From: Penicillus capitatus
Lineage: Eukaryota > Chlorophyta
NCBI GenBank assembly: GCA_965649825.1
Contig: OZ287712.1
Coordinates: forward strand, 62,001 to 126,000
Reading direction: 5' to 3'
Length of the DNA: 64,000 nucleotides
Under the pieces are notes generated by a model. The model was not told the origin of the DNA. It made no database searches and saw only the letters and a list, made by a program, of their open reading frames with translations. Position numbers and translations under genes: made by a program. This document shows positions 13,601 through 28,600 of the stretch, piece by piece. Every line of letters begins with the position of its first letter. Position 1 is the first letter of the stretch.

Positions 13601-16600
13601 GGAAAAGTGTTACCCTGTTGATCGAGGAATCTCAAGGAAAGGATCGTGCTGAGAAGGGTCAAAGTGGACGTGTGCATGCCGCGTTCGCAAACTCTGCTGA
13701 AGCGGTCTCTCAAGGTGAAGAAATCAGTAGCGAAAGTGATCCCGAAGACGATTACGATGCGTTCGAGTTCGGAGCCTCGTCCGATACCGATGAGATGCGA
13801 TCTCAAAACGAAGCAGCCAATTGCGAGGGCGAATCTGATCACGGTGAAGATTACGATGCGTTTGAATTCCACGCCTCAGAAGAAGAAGACAGCGATTACG
13901 ATGAAAGGACTGCCGATACTCCTTATCGGGATGGCGCTGGACAGTCTGCTAGACTTGATGAAGATAGCAATGGGTGTGCTGCCTCCGATGGCCTGTCTGG
14001 AGATGATGATGTGCTCTTCATGACAAAGAACAAACAACTGATAGACATCTATGATGTCACCGGAGAGATTCTGGACTTGTTGTTGGACGTCACTCGTGAC
14101 AGCATCTCTGCTGCACAGAAGAGGATGGTGGAGCACTTGAAGCAACTCCGAACGCTCATGCGCACATCAGATGCACGAAACAGTCACCCATGCTTTGTGT
14201 TCAAGGACGGTGCGTTCGTGAGGGCAATCACCTTGAAGCACGCGTTTGTTATGGAAGACTACGATCTTTGTCCCCAATCTGTGACAGAGAGGTTGAACAG
14301 CGCTTTGGAAGTTGATCCGACATTCTGTATCCCGGAAGACATTTCCTTCTCAGACAGCGCCGTCGCTGACATCGGCATTCCTCGAGAGGGTTACTGCTTC
14401 ATCGCCACCGTCCATCTGGATTCAGCATCGCTGAAGAGGCCACCGCTAAGTGCCCCGACCCTCAGCAGACTGACCCAAATCCGATGCCCTGTTTACCAAA
14501 CGTCCGACATCATGGTCATCGCAGAGGAGAAACTCCATCATGAACTTGCCAACGAAGAGAAAGAAACGCTCCCTTATCTGCTGGAACAGATCAATGCAGT
14601 ACGAGCTGCAGTCATTGGCGCAGATCCTGGACACCCGTGTGAAGATTTCAGAAGAATTCTGAGGTGGATCAGCTTCATCACGAATCATCCGAGAACCCTG
14701 AGTCTGGAGAAGAGGTGTATGTTGGGAGCCAAGTTTTTGTACTTGGCTGCATATCCAACGGACATCCAGGATTCAGTACTGCAGAACTGCTTTCCTGATG
14801 CCTTCAGAGCTTTGAAAACCAATCTTGCCATCCTTGTACCGGAGAACCCATTCACATTCCAGGAAGCCGAGAAATCAGGGTGCAGGACGATATTGCTCAA
14901 GTGGTTTGGGCTTTCATTGGAGGTGCCAACCAAAACAACGGAATCACCTCGAGGACTCGCTACACCAGAGCTGTTTCTGTGCCCGACAGCCTCGGTGTGC
15001 GAAAACATAGCCCGAATATTCGCATCCATCTGCACAAACGCACCTCTGTTGCTCGAAGGAGCCCCTGGAATAGGTAAGCAATCATCATCTGCAGATTCCT
15101 TCCAGCCTTGATTCTTGTCTATCAGGGAAAACGGCAATCATTACGCAAGTTGCTCAGGTACTTGGAACAGATCTGGAGCGCATTAACTGCTCCAGTGACT
15201 CCACAGTCGAGCAGCTGTACGGATCCGTGATGCCAATGTATATCGACAATCGCAGAGTCTTCGAATGGAGAGATGGCAAGCTGCTTAAGGCTCTGAAAGA
15301 GAAGACATGGATTCTATTGGACGAAATCAATCTGTTGCCTGCTCAGGTGTTGGAATCCCTCGTTCCTCTGCTCAATGGCTCTGCAGAGGCAGAGGGATTC
15401 GCAGTACCTGGCAAGCTGGATCAGGAACGCCTTCGTGTGCAAGGAGCTCGCATCTTTGCTACAATGAATCCGTCCGTGGAGGGAGGAGGAAGGACTCGAC
15501 TGTCACGGTCGATCAAGAATGCCTTCGTTACCGTTCAAATGGATAGCTACAGGGACGACGACCTCTATGAGATCTTAAAGAAGCAGTTCCAGGAGCTCAT
15601 TGAACAAGATCTTATCGAGGAAGACCATCTGCAGAACGTTTTCGATGTCTATAAGAGAGTTGAGCGACTGGTAGAGACCGGCCAGATTCAAGGAATGAGT
15701 CGAAAGCAGACGTTTAATCTGAGAGATCTGGCCGCCGTGCGTGACATTGTGGCCAAAACAATCAAAACTCAGATGTCGCATCATAGACTCATCACATGTG
15801 ACGAGAGCCAGGACAGTGCACCGGTGTTTGACAGCAAAGCAGTTACCCTAAGTGTGATACGCAAAGCGTTGCAGTTGGTATTCAAGCATCGTTTTCACGA
15901 CCGAGCGGCACAGGATGAAGTACAACACGTCATTGACGAAACTGTGAGATCGTCGCAGACAGAACTGTCCCACGGCAGTGCTTCAACAATAGACGTGTCT
16001 GTGAGCGAGCTCATTCGGATTGGAAGTGTTTACATGGAAAAGGATGAAAGCCAGTCATCTCGTGGATCGCTCGTTCCCACAGTCGACACTGTCTGCCAGT
16101 TGGAGCTGCTGGCAACGGCCTGTCAATCGCAAAGGGCAGTGCTTCTGGAGGGACCGACTTGTTCAAAGAAGACGTCACTTGTGAAAGAGTTGGCCGCACT
16201 GACAGGGACGCCTCTGTTTATTCTGTCACTTCATCGAGACTTCGAAGCGTCGGATCTGATTGGCCAGTGGCTCCCTGTCCTCGCCAGAGATGTCGAGATC
16301 GATTTACTGGAATGCGTGCGCAGACTGAGAAACGACGTTGCTAGTCTGGGACTGAAGGGCATCGAGAGGACACCGCACGACAAGAGAGTTCTGGTTTACA
16401 AGACGCTGAAGAAGTTATACACAAAAAGCAGCTCAACCGTCACTCTTGAAGAAGCAAAACATACGATCGAGAGCATCAAAATTGCGATCGAAGCACTGAA
16501 GGGCTGCCGCAGCACGTCGACGGGCTGGAATGCGCTGACGAAGATGGCATCAGATTTGGAAGACAGAGTGTTCGCGTGTGCAGATGCGTCGGCGTCGACT

Positions 16601-19600
16601 GTCTTCAAGTTCGTCGAATCGAATCTCGTCAAAGCCCTCAAGGCTGGGTCATTTGTTCTATTTGATAACATAAATGCCGCATCTCCAGACGTGATTGACA
16701 GGCTCCTGTCGCTGTTCGAGGAAGTTCCGTTTCTTAACCTCCACGAGCACTCAGATGGAGAGAGACTCACCGTTGGTTCGGGCATCCATCCAACGACGCG
16801 CATCTTTGCCACGGCAGACAGAAAGAAGATGAACACTTTCGGCCTCTCCAGTCCATTGCTGAATAGAATGATCAAGATTTGGCTGCCGCAGATTGACGCA
16901 GAGGTGTGTGATCTGGAACTCGATGAGCTCGAGCGCCATGAGATCGTCGACATTGTTTCGAACAAGTTTGAAACATATGCCGGACACAGGGCAGCTGCTC
17001 TGCTTGTCTCTTCCTTCCACGGAAGGGTGACAAGACTGGCGAAGACTTCTGAGATCTCCATTACGAAAGACGCCAAGATCAGCTTCAGGATGCTGGAGCA
17101 AGCCTCTTCTGTCATCCGCTCTTGGTTAAGCAAGAATGAGAGTCTCTTTTCTGCTGTGGCGTGGGGACTGTGGAGAACGTATGCATCTGTGCTCGAGAAT
17201 GAAAGAGATCTGAAGCTGTTGCAGACAACAATGTGGCAGTTGTGTGATCAGATCACCGATCTTCCTCTGGATAGATTCTACACTGTTAATGGCAGGTCAG
17301 ATATGCTCACATCATTCCAACAGGAAAGCAGCGACATCCAGTCTGTCTTCGCGCATTTTGTTCAAGCGTGTATGAAACGCATACTCAGACGGATCCTGGA
17401 CATCGAAGGTCATCCCAGTTTCCTCAAGGCAATAACGCTCTTTCTCAGAAAGCTCTTTTTGAAGCTTCACCCACAAGAAATCTCAAATGCAAATGACATC
17501 CTCAAGAACGCCAGGACTGCATCCGAATTCGCTCACCTGTGTGCTCAGAGAGGAAGCTCCGTCGCAAGATACCTTGAAGAGACGAGCGAAACAGAGAGCA
17601 GAGGATTTCAGTACTTTAGTCAAGACCCAGAAAGGTTGACAAGGATGGCCAAGCGATTTGTGCGCAACTCGACCTTCGTTGACTGGAGGCAAAGGAAGGC
17701 CTTCGTCCAAGATGTGGGTCTGGTGCTCAAGAATCTGCATTCTGTTCTGGACGATGATGCGATGGACGATGTCGAGGAACTGGTGAACGACAAGAGACTT
17801 GTGAAGACGCTGTCGTCTGTCAGGCGTGTGATACAATACTTCCATCCACTGGAGAGAGAATCGTTTGTCAAACATGCCGAGCACTTAAGCGCACTCCAGC
17901 AGCAGTGCAGCGACAAGGCCTTGAGATTCAACATTCGGAAGATGCTTGGCTGCACTCTCGTGGAAGCGGACACAAAGCTTCTGCTCTCCATTCGGAGCTT
18001 GGCAACGGAAGCCGACGTGTCTACGACGGATATCAACAAAACTGCCATCTCTTTCTCCTTCGCTGCGTTGGACTTCAAAGCGTCTCTCCTTTTGGATGAT
18101 AGGCTGTTGCTTTTCCATCAGGAAAGCATTGCAGCAGAAGAGGTCATTGAGATTCAAAGAATGTTCAGTCGCTTGAAGGTCATGGCAGAGGTGCATCCGT
18201 TGATGGACAGAGCCCTCCGAGCAGGAGAGCCTCGGCAGAATACTGAAGGAGTCATCACTAGCTGCTCAGATTTGGCGCCCAGCTTCTCTCAGTCTGTCGA
18301 GCAAAACTTCTACCTGGGTAATCCTGACGGAGCTGGTCCATCGACATCGAGCGGCCATCGTCCGGATGAAGACATCGATGCGAATGCTTCCGTTCAAGGA
18401 ATCATTCAACAGTTTGACTGTCTCATGGGATCTACCGATTGTGTGCTTGCCACACAGCATGAGTTAGACAGTGCTGTTGATCTTCATAGCAGCATCTTGG
18501 CCTATCTCCAAGAAGAGGCACGAGCCGACCATTGCGTCTTAGACAAGATTGATGTCACAATTCGACGTCGGCTGCAAAGGCGACTGGAGGAGTTCAACGA
18601 AAGCTCATGCACGAGCGACTTCCACATGGTCTGGGCGGTTCTCTTCAATCCCACCGTCAAGACCTGCATTCCCTACAGAATGATGAGATGCTGTGAAGAG
18701 CATCTGTATACAGATCTATCTGGAGATGCGCCCATAGCTGCTACGATTTTGGTGGGTCAGCTCGGCTCATGCACCCCTCTCTCCGATCTGATTTCTCTCG
18801 TTGTCATCGAACAGCAACAGATGTTGCCAGATACCAAGGACAGCAAGAAGTCTATCAAACTGCAACATTATGTATGGAGCCAAGAGGGCTTGTCGACTCG
18901 CAAGTGGCTTCGGCAATGGATGAAGGCGCATGAGAACCAGTATATCGTTACCTTAGAGGAGTGCCAGTTAACAAGAGAAGGCTGTTTCGATGATCAGCAG
19001 TCGAGATTGAGCTGCACTCTGCTAACATGTCTTTACACACTGACGCGTCTGCCGGAGCACGAGATAGACATCGACCCGTCAGACGACCGTAGAGCCCGTC
19101 TGTTTATTTCCGAGTTAGAATCCCAGATGAAGACATTTAAGGGCTTCGTGGATGCGCACTTCGATGAGAAAGACAACTGCCTTTCGCGTCATCTACTCTA
19201 CGTCGATGCCACACTGAGAAGAGCCGAATTTCAGGGTGTCTTAGACATGGCAACCAAAAAGCAGATGATTGAAGCAGTTGCTCCTTTCGAAAGCACAGAA
19301 CTTGAAGTCGTGAAGAACAGCATCAATGCGAAGCTGAAGGAGATCGAAGAGAAGCTGACATCGTCTGAATGCGAATCAGCGTCTTACGCCTTTAGTCTTA
19401 AGTTACTCCTGGAAAAGTTAAAGGACTGTCCTGTTCAAGAGCTGACAGTTTGCCTCAAGAGCCTTCTTCAAAAAACAGAGCATCGTTTTGGCGATTTCTT
19501 TGCTGCTCTGGATTTCATCTCGCCGGTCCTGAAACTAAAAGACTTCTTGATAGGATACTTGACAGAAGCCGTCAATGTCAAGAGCTGGAAGACATGCCAA

Positions 19601-22600
19601 ATGACTCGGCTGTTTATATCGGACGTCGTTGCAAGTTTTGTCGCCCTCTTGGTCATTGATGACGACGGTGTGAGGTTGGACACGACACATCCGTTGAAGG
19701 ATTTTGATGATTGGCAAGAGAGGTTTGATCGCCTGACCGCCAAACTGTCAGTCCCTCCAAGTCTGCTAACAGAAAATGATCTCCACGACGTTTTTCGTAA
19801 TCTGAAGAGACGATTCGAGGATTTGAAGTCGAAAGGCATTGCTAAGGATAGCGCCTGTGCGGTCGACAGTCACATCGATGAAGGGGGCGCGTCAAAAGAA
19901 CAGAATGGGTATGCGACGACGCAAGAATGCATGGCCATGAGGAGGTTATATGACCTGAAACGGGATTTCCAAGAGTTGTGGAAGAAAGCAAAGAGCCATG
20001 AGCTGCCATTAACGTCTGTCATGTTTGAAGCCATGAAGAGCGTTCAGGCGCTCGACTGCCTTACCCAGGCTGATGTCAATGAGATCTCTCTGGCGAGATA
20101 CCAGGTCAAATTGGACAATCTCAAAACGAAGATGGCTGAACCACATCTGCAAGAAAGCAGCCACACAGAAGATGTCCTCTCTGAAGCACTGCAGGATCTT
20201 CTGACAACGCGAGCAGGGTGTGTTGCTGCCGCCGATTTCTCCTTTACAGCATACGAAGCGGACCTCGCCAGCTCAGCGGATGTTCAGAGAGTCGTCCAAT
20301 CCATGCAACAGCTGTATTCCATCGTCTATGAGCCGCACGACACCAAAGATGTCATGGACTACTTGATCGGCATAACACGTAGCTGTCAGAGACAGTCCGT
20401 GTGGGAGATGGCCATTGAAGCTGCTCGTCGCTGTAAAGCTGAAAGGAAGCTCAAGGAGCGATGGTCTATTCTTCAAGAAATGTCAAATATGCATATCTTT
20501 TCAGATGATCTCTCTATCAAGATGGCGTTTCAGGAGGATGGAGCAACGAACAGTGCATTACTGGAAGCTGCAGTCGATGAACTCATTCGAGGACGAGGCA
20601 GCTCTCTGATGGAAGACTACTTGGACATCTTATCTGGATGGACGACAGGAGAAGTGCAGAAAGCAGTCGACGCTGTTTTGGACCTCTGCTGCGAAGAAAA
20701 GCTTTCAGTGATCAGGTCCTTTTCGCTATTGGAAGAACTGAGAGGACGTCGAAGACAGTTACAAGAATACCTAAATGCACACGCCTCTACCAGCGACAAG
20801 GAATTGTCCTTTGCCTGTCCGAAGCTTCATCATTGTGACGTTGCAGTTGTTTTTAGCTTCGACGCTGGCAGACTGCACAGTCTATTGCTGAACGCACCAA
20901 CACTAAGGACTGGAGCAGAATCTCTTCATAGAGATCCACATAGCCACCACGCTCATCAGCATGGGGGATTGCTTTCCCTGTGCCACTATCGTCAAGAGAA
21001 TGCCTCACCACTCGGAGTGTTCCAGAAATGTGCTCATCAGATCAATGCACTGATCGCGGCGTTCAATCAGTTCAAACTGGAGAGAGAACTGAAAAGAAAA
21101 GTGCAGGAAGATGTCGATCGTCGCTGTGCAATACTGGAAGAGGTCTACAGCGCCATGCAGTTTGTCATGATACCATGGATGCTCTCCATTCAGGATTACA
21201 GTTTTCTTTGGTCGATGGTCCAGCTGTCCTCGACAGATGCATCTCAGAAACGTGTTGAAACTCTGGACCAGAACATCAAGAACGATGAGAAGTATCTCGC
21301 AGATCTCCAACGTCAATTGGAAGACAGACGGGCACTCATCGATCTCGAGAAGCTAACACAGTCTGCTCTTCAACAAGAGAAGGATCTCAAATCCCGTATC
21401 TCTGCTGAAAAGGAAAGGATTGAGTTCCGGAGGCGAGATCTGGAAGAAGCCAATGTGCAAATGGTGGCCCGCAGAGTGGAAATCTGTGATGAACTAGCGA
21501 ACTCACTGAAACAGCTTCTGGAAGAGGGAGCTCTCTGTTTTGGCAAGACGATCGACTCCACTGGTTTCGAAGCATTCTTGCCAAGTCGGCGCTGGGAAGA
21601 CAAGGGAGAACTGTTTTCTTTGTCTCAGCTCGTATTCAGTGAAGCTGGCAATGTGCTGAACAGCAAAAAGGGAGTGAGCGCTGAAGCGCAGCACGCATTG
21701 GACAAGTGGTTGGAATCGAACAAACAGTTTTGCGACGAAGATTTGACTCGGTTAGCAGAAAACGATCCTTTCAGACAAGCACTGCAGATCATATGCAAAG
21801 CTGCAAGACTTGGAAATCTGAAGGCGGCTCAACTGTTATCGACAGTCTCGGATGCAAAGTCTTCAGAGAAGAAGGAGCTGGAAGAGATCAGCAACACAGC
21901 CATGACGATGTCCATACAGCTTAAAGAGATATGCGCTGACAGCTATTGCGATCAATCCGAGATACAGCGAATGGCCAAAGATCTTCTGTGCCTGGAAGAG
22001 CGATGCAGAAACCTGCAGGGAGAAAACTCAAGCCACACACAGAAGAGCTCTCTTGCCTACATCAAGAATCTCATCCTGCAGTCAGTTCATGTATGCTGTG
22101 CCTATGCACATGCCATGCATCCGATGCCCTGGTACAGAGATGATTTGCACCAATTACTGACGGCAAGTGGAATGGATATGCCTCTGGAAACAGCAAGTGA
22201 GGATCGAATGCTGGAAGACATGAGAATTCTTCCGTGTGTTTGGAGAACTTGCCGTTTCTCGATTCTCTCCGGTGCCAGTGAGCATTGTCTTGTGAATCCA
22301 TTCCAGCTCTCGTGGATCATGGATCGCTTTATTCATCGACATGCTCCACTGTACAAACCTGTCTCGTACGCTGGGCGTCTCTTTGGCCAAGAACTCATGT
22401 ACACGTTTGACGTGACTTTCAAGAGAGAAGACTCAGAAGGCCGTCAGCATGTGCTTTTCGATCTTGAGCTTCAGCCTCTGTATTCTCTCTCGACTCAGCT
22501 TCTGGATCTGAATGAAACGTCTCTTCTGCTTTGGACAGTTGAACAGATCCACCATTGTTTCTCTTCTTTGTCTGCAGCACTGGATCAGCTGATTCATAAC

Positions 22601-25600
22601 ATGATGAAGACCAGGAAAGACGCAGTGGCTTATCTGAGTGGCTTCTTGGCTAAGCTTTGTGAGCTGTGGTGGTACGAAGCGTCTTCTAGTTGCATTCAAA
22701 AGATGCAAGAGTCAAGAAGAGCCAACGCAATCGATTCTCTAGAGTCAAGACTGTTGGAGTGTGGCTGCGAAGAAACTGGTTTGACCACCGTGTTGATGCT
22801 CGAAGACTTCAAAGATCTCTCCAAACTCAAGAAGCATCTAATAGACAGAGGGCTGGATTTGTCGCTGATACGACCGGCAACCCATGAGATGGAGTATTTG
22901 CACGTTTTTGCAGAGTTGCTCGATGGCCTCCCATCGAAAGGAGGCAAAATGCTCCTCGACAACTGGAAAACACATCAAGCGTTCGAAACTGGCAAAGAGC
23001 ATGTCAAAGAGTGCAGCAGATTCATGGATATGCATGATGCTCTCATGAAGACAAGCTCACAAGAGATACTTCGTCGCGCTTCTGATCAAAAGGAGTCTTC
23101 ATTGGACGATGCCTGTCACAAGTTCTATCGATTGTGTCATGGAATCCACGAGGAATTAACGGCTTTGATGAACAGTGCAGTGTCCGATCTCCAGGAATTT
23201 ACTCTGAAGGCGTCCGCAATGTCGGAAAGTTGTCATTTGATTCAAGAGAGGTACCACAAGAGTGTTGATGTCTTCATCGAAGACCACCAAAGGAATGAAC
23301 AACGCACTTTTGAAGACCGACAAACAAGATTTGATGAACTCAGCACGGAACTCCAAAAGACAGCAAAGGGGCTCTGCTTGACCTATCGCCAGTTTTGGAC
23401 AGAAACGCATGATGCATTCGAGAGCGACAGCAATCCGGATTGGTATAAGAAGAAAGAGACCGGAATTCCAGATCTTTCCGAGAAGCTGTTCACAGTGTCC
23501 ACTGAACTTAAGAAGCTCTACGAGAATGGCGTGCTGCCTGAACGCTTTAGTTTTGCTGATCACGGCCTGAGATGGAAAACAACTCATGTGACCATCCGAA
23601 ACCTCGAAGTCGCTTCTTTCTTAAATTTCAGCGGCGGCAGAGTAGAGATTGGATGTTCGGGAGGTACTGGGCCAGATGTCACGATTCGTTGGCCATGGGA
23701 AGTCTACGATCAGCTTCCTCTTTCGTACAGAGTTCAGGACGAAGACAACTTTGAGCTCAGGCTTACACTTAAGTGGTCGATTGACAAGTCATTCGAAAAA
23801 GCATTCAGACTGAGAGATCTGTTTGCCTTCAACAAGTTTCCTTTGAATTGTTCGAGCTCATGTTCGCTTCGTCGAGAAAGAGAGGTAGTTGTTGGCTTCA
23901 AAGCTGTGAAGCATATCGTCTGTTTCGGAGAATACTTGCCATCAGACGATGAGGAAGATATCAGTGTCGGAGAACATGTTCAATCTCCTCGTCACAACTT
24001 GGCATCGGAATTGCACTCCCAGTTAGCCCAGTGGGAGCAATGTGTAGAAGAGTTGAAAAGGACTGTCGATGAAGAGGATGACATGCGGGAAAGAGAACGT
24101 CAAGCTGCTCTGGACTTGGAAATGGACGCAGAAGGTTATCAGATGCCCCATTGTCCACACTTTCAGGCCTCTTTGGCATGGGGTTCGACCATCGATGAGA
24201 TTTTCAGCACGGTACAAAATGCTTCCCTCCATTGTGGTTTTGACAGAAAGCGGAAAGTCCAGCTCAGCCAGGCAACGGCCACAGAACTCATTCCGCTCCT
24301 GAATCAGGCACTGGAGGATGCCAAGGGACCGTTCTTCGACGAAACGCTGCTGAGAATCGTCGATCCTTCTTCTACGGATGAAGACCTTTCACGTGTATGG
24401 ACGGCCGAGATGCAAGAGTACTCAAGACAGTTAAAGCAACTCCTGACAGAAGCCATCGATCTGGGAACGTCCGCCATGCACTCCATATTCATCATATGGA
24501 TGCAGTCGACATGTCTGGCATTGTTATCCGTTTCCTCCAACAAGGAATTGAACAGGCTTGACGAGGACTGTGGACAATGGGCACGTTCACTCGACCAGAG
24601 TCTGCTGTCATCTAGTGATAAGGTACTTGATAAACTCCGATGCGACCGAGTGCGCCAAGCAGCTGTATCCCTTGCGAACACCAGATTGGAATGGATCACG
24701 TTTTGCAAAGGTCTTGCAGAGAGTCGAAGGAAGATCGAGCATCTGGAACACCAGCCAGCCATCCTACTACCAGGAACCAGTCTTCGGCACTCGGCTAAGC
24801 TGACGATCATCCAATCGAATCCTGGGGTGTGTGAATTGAGTGGCGAAAACAGAGGGATTGATTTTGGTACTGTACTTTATGCGGCAGACAACCGAAGAGC
24901 GAAGATGGATACGCAGCTCCATCATGTTGAGATCATGAACCAGACTGCTTCGACCATGCTCATCCATGTGCTTCCGTCAAGCACCTCATCGAACATTTTT
25001 TCGGTGATGGCTCCGAGTAGAGCGCGTCTCTACGGAAGATCGTCGCATCGTTTTGCATTCCACATAAACGAGAAGGCAGTTGGCAGAGTTTGTGAGATCT
25101 GGCGGCTTGAATGCACGGAGTACAGACTGTCTGCTGAATTTGAGCTTCATGCCAACATTCAGAGACTTGCAGTGCAGCTCAGTTCAGATGAGGTGGATTT
25201 TGAAAATCTTTTGCCAGATTCGAGTGAACAGAAACGTGTCGTTTACATCAGAAATCTGACAGATCTGCCAATCCTCATCAGGAGTCAGATGCAACAGAGT
25301 GAAGTCCGTTCCGCTGTCTCCATCTATCCAGACAGGGTTCTATTGCCTCCGAGAAAAACCGAAACGATTGCAGTCCTCTTAAGACCCAGTATCTACGAAG
25401 AAACGATTGACAGTCTCGCAGTTATTGGCGCCGTACAGAACTTCAAAGAACTGAAGTTGAAGGGGAGAATCGTCCGACCGAGATTCGTCTTACTGGACAA
25501 TGAAGCCGATAGGAAGATCGACTTTGCCTACGAGATGCCGCCTGTCAGAAAGGGCCACAAAACTACTGGATACATCACACTGAAGAACATTGGCAACGTG

Positions 25601-28600
25601 CCTGTCATCTTCGATGTATCGACAGACTCTTCTCTGCTGAAGGTGCGTCCACAGTCTGGAGTTGTTCCAGTTGGCTGCGTAAGCATCTGGAAAATGTCCT
25701 TAAAGAATCCGAGAGGAGATGGAGTATTCAGATGCCAAGCACAGATCTCTGTCAAGGGCCATAGAGCGAAACATCTGACCGTAGCTGGAAAATGGCTAAA
25801 CCCTATTCCAAGATTCGAAGCAGCATCTGTGCGATTCGACATCATGCCATCTGATATCGTTGAGATGATGGAGAGGGGTGAAAGAGCCTTGACGGTCACG
25901 GCACGGAACACAATGAGAAACATGGAAGACACACCTGTCACTGTCTATCCGCCCAAAAGCGATTGCTTGCTGTTTGACAAGAGAAGCTACACATTGGAGG
26001 GAAAGGAAGAACAGGACGTCGAGATGAAGTGGATCGTAACACGGTTGACGGATAAGAAGCACAAAGTCGTCTTCCTTACAGACAACGGAACCGAATGCCG
26101 CCACTTTGATGTCAGACTCGTCTGGAGCAATAACAGTTTCCAAATCGAGCCGATCAGCAGATTGTTTCTGCGTTCTGTGGAACCGGGAAAGGAGAACAGA
26201 TTCGATCTCAAGATTATCACCGATGCACCATTTGCCATCAAGGACCAGAGTCCGCAGTCTGACATGCTCGAGACCTTGGTTTTGCAAGATGGCAATAGAA
26301 GAGGAAGAGATCGAGAGTCATGGCAGTTTGGCACTGGAGACATGCCGCCGATGTTCAATGTCCATGGTCAACAGCGATCCTTTCAAATCCGCCTTGAGAC
26401 AGGAAAGGCATCTGGATGGATCGTTGAGGACATCTGTATCGAACCGCAAGAGTTCATCCTCATACACGAAGATCTCAGCCGCTGCTCCCGGTTGCCTTAC
26501 AAGTTCACACTCGTGGCGTTTGTATCGGAGAGACCAAATCTGTTCGCACAAATGATACAATCACTGGAACGTCAAAGCAGCACGAGCCGCACAGCAAACG
26601 GTGCTGAGGTTTCCATTCCCGATTTGGACATATTGCCAGCCTTGGCGGATGGATCCAGTGTCCAGTCATTCCTCCTTCTGATGCTATGCGAGATGGAAGT
26701 CCTGCGGTCAGAGTGGAACCTGTATGAAGACGAAGCGAGAGAAATCCTTGAAAGCTCTCCAAGAGAAGCAACGCAACTCTGTGCCCGACGCGTGATGCGT
26801 TTGAGCGGACGGGTGCAACAATACAGATCTTCCAGGTCATACAGGGACGACGTGCGTGACTATTTTGAGAATCTGATAGATCTCTTCGAATCCAAAGGCG
26901 ATGAAGCTATGTTTGACGTGTATCTTCCAAAAGAGGTGCTCAGGAATTGTGATAGAGATGTCCGAACCGTCGCTCAGGCTCTTTACGTGCTGCTCCATAC
27001 TGACTGTCCAGAAGGGCAAAAGTGGAGGGCAGCAACTGCCTGTTTGAAAACCCGAATGAAGGACACTGCTAGCGCAGCGTTATTCGACGAGGCCTCGGAG
27101 AGAATTGCAGAATCACTCCGACAAGAGAAGAGCCGTTCAGTTGTCGAGAGCATCCAATTCCTCAGAAGTGTTTTGCTGGCCAGTGATGAAGACATTGCTG
27201 GCTATCAACTGATGGATCAGATCACAGAGACGGTCAAGAACACAGAGAGCGACGGCGATTTGAATCGTGTCCTTCTGAATCTCTTTCCTGCTGATCTCCG
27301 GAACCAGAAACTCTTCGTCCCGGTCTTGTCATCCACTGAGTACAATTCGCATGAGATGTTGAATACGCTCATCAGAGAGGACATAAAGACAGCCATATCC
27401 GATTTGTGCTCTGGAGACACCGGCAAGATGTTGTCTGGGTTTTGTCGCCTGGCAAAAGAGATGGGATCTCAGTGTCAGAACTGTGATTTTCTGGATGGCC
27501 TCATGGCGATGCTTTCCGAAATGCCGTCGTTGATGCGTGACAGGACATCTGAAAGTGCTTGGACAGAAGCAAGAAACATGATCCAGATTCTTCTTACGCA
27601 GGAAAGGCTAGCTTCTGTACACAATCCGCTCTGCACCTTACGTCTTTGTGTCAGTGAGGCTGTTAGACACGACAACATCCGAAAACTGACAGTTGAAGCT
27701 GTCTTCTCTCTTCTTCCGAGATTTGGCGTGTTCCGTGGCCGAATTGCTGACTCTATCCAGCGTGCTGTCATCGAGATTTCTAATGGCGCATGTTCTGCAG
27801 CTCACATAGAGAATGATCGCGTCATAAAAAGATCGCTGGGGTGGATAAGAGGTTATAAAACATGGGTTGCAGTGAAGGACTTGGTGGCAGAGTGGGTAGA
27901 GAAGAGCGTGGAAGCGGACGCCGATTCTCTTGTGCGTCCCTTGACTGAATTCATAAAGTTAATGTTGGAACGCGATTCCTTTGGCCGATATCGAAGATCT
28001 GTTGACTTTGGCCTCCGTCGGCTCCGGGGGAGTCTGTGCAAAGCATTAAGAGAACTGGACTTGCCATCCATCACACAGGATATCCATCCTCTAAATCTGG
28101 TCTCGAGAGTGATCGCGTTTGCCTCACTGCTTAACATCGAAGCAGAGAAATATCTCGAAATTGCATCGGGACTCTCTTCACTGGCAGAAGGTTTTACAAA
28201 AGAAAACGCTGTATCCTTCTGTCGTGTCATTGCTCAGAATGTTTGCTGTGATTCTCTGTCAGAAGTTGTTGAACTTCTCGACCAGAATGTGGAATCAAAT
28301 GAAGACTTGAAGCAGCTTGTGTTGCAAGCATTGCTGCCCGAGAATACCTTGGAAAGCTTTCATGCATTTGTTCAATCGTGGACAGATGACGTCTCGTGTG
28401 TCGACACAAGCTTTCTGGAGGCAATGGAGAGCGTCTGTGAGAGGAAGGACTTGGACATGCTATCACATCTTGGGGACCTCGTTGCGGCAAAGAGGGCTGT
28501 GATGACCATGGATGAAGACGACATGGAATCCATTGAGGGTCTTTTAAAAATACGGACTCTTGTTCAAGTACTGGACATATGGAAATGCTGGGAAGGCCAG

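Noticed and set aside
16396-17133. A 245-codon minus-strand ORF inside the giant gene, and similar antisense ORFs at 14685-15137, 24304-24810 and 29672-30202
   Set aside because: All are shadows of one continuous sense frame with AAA+, linker and VWA domains. None resembles a known family.
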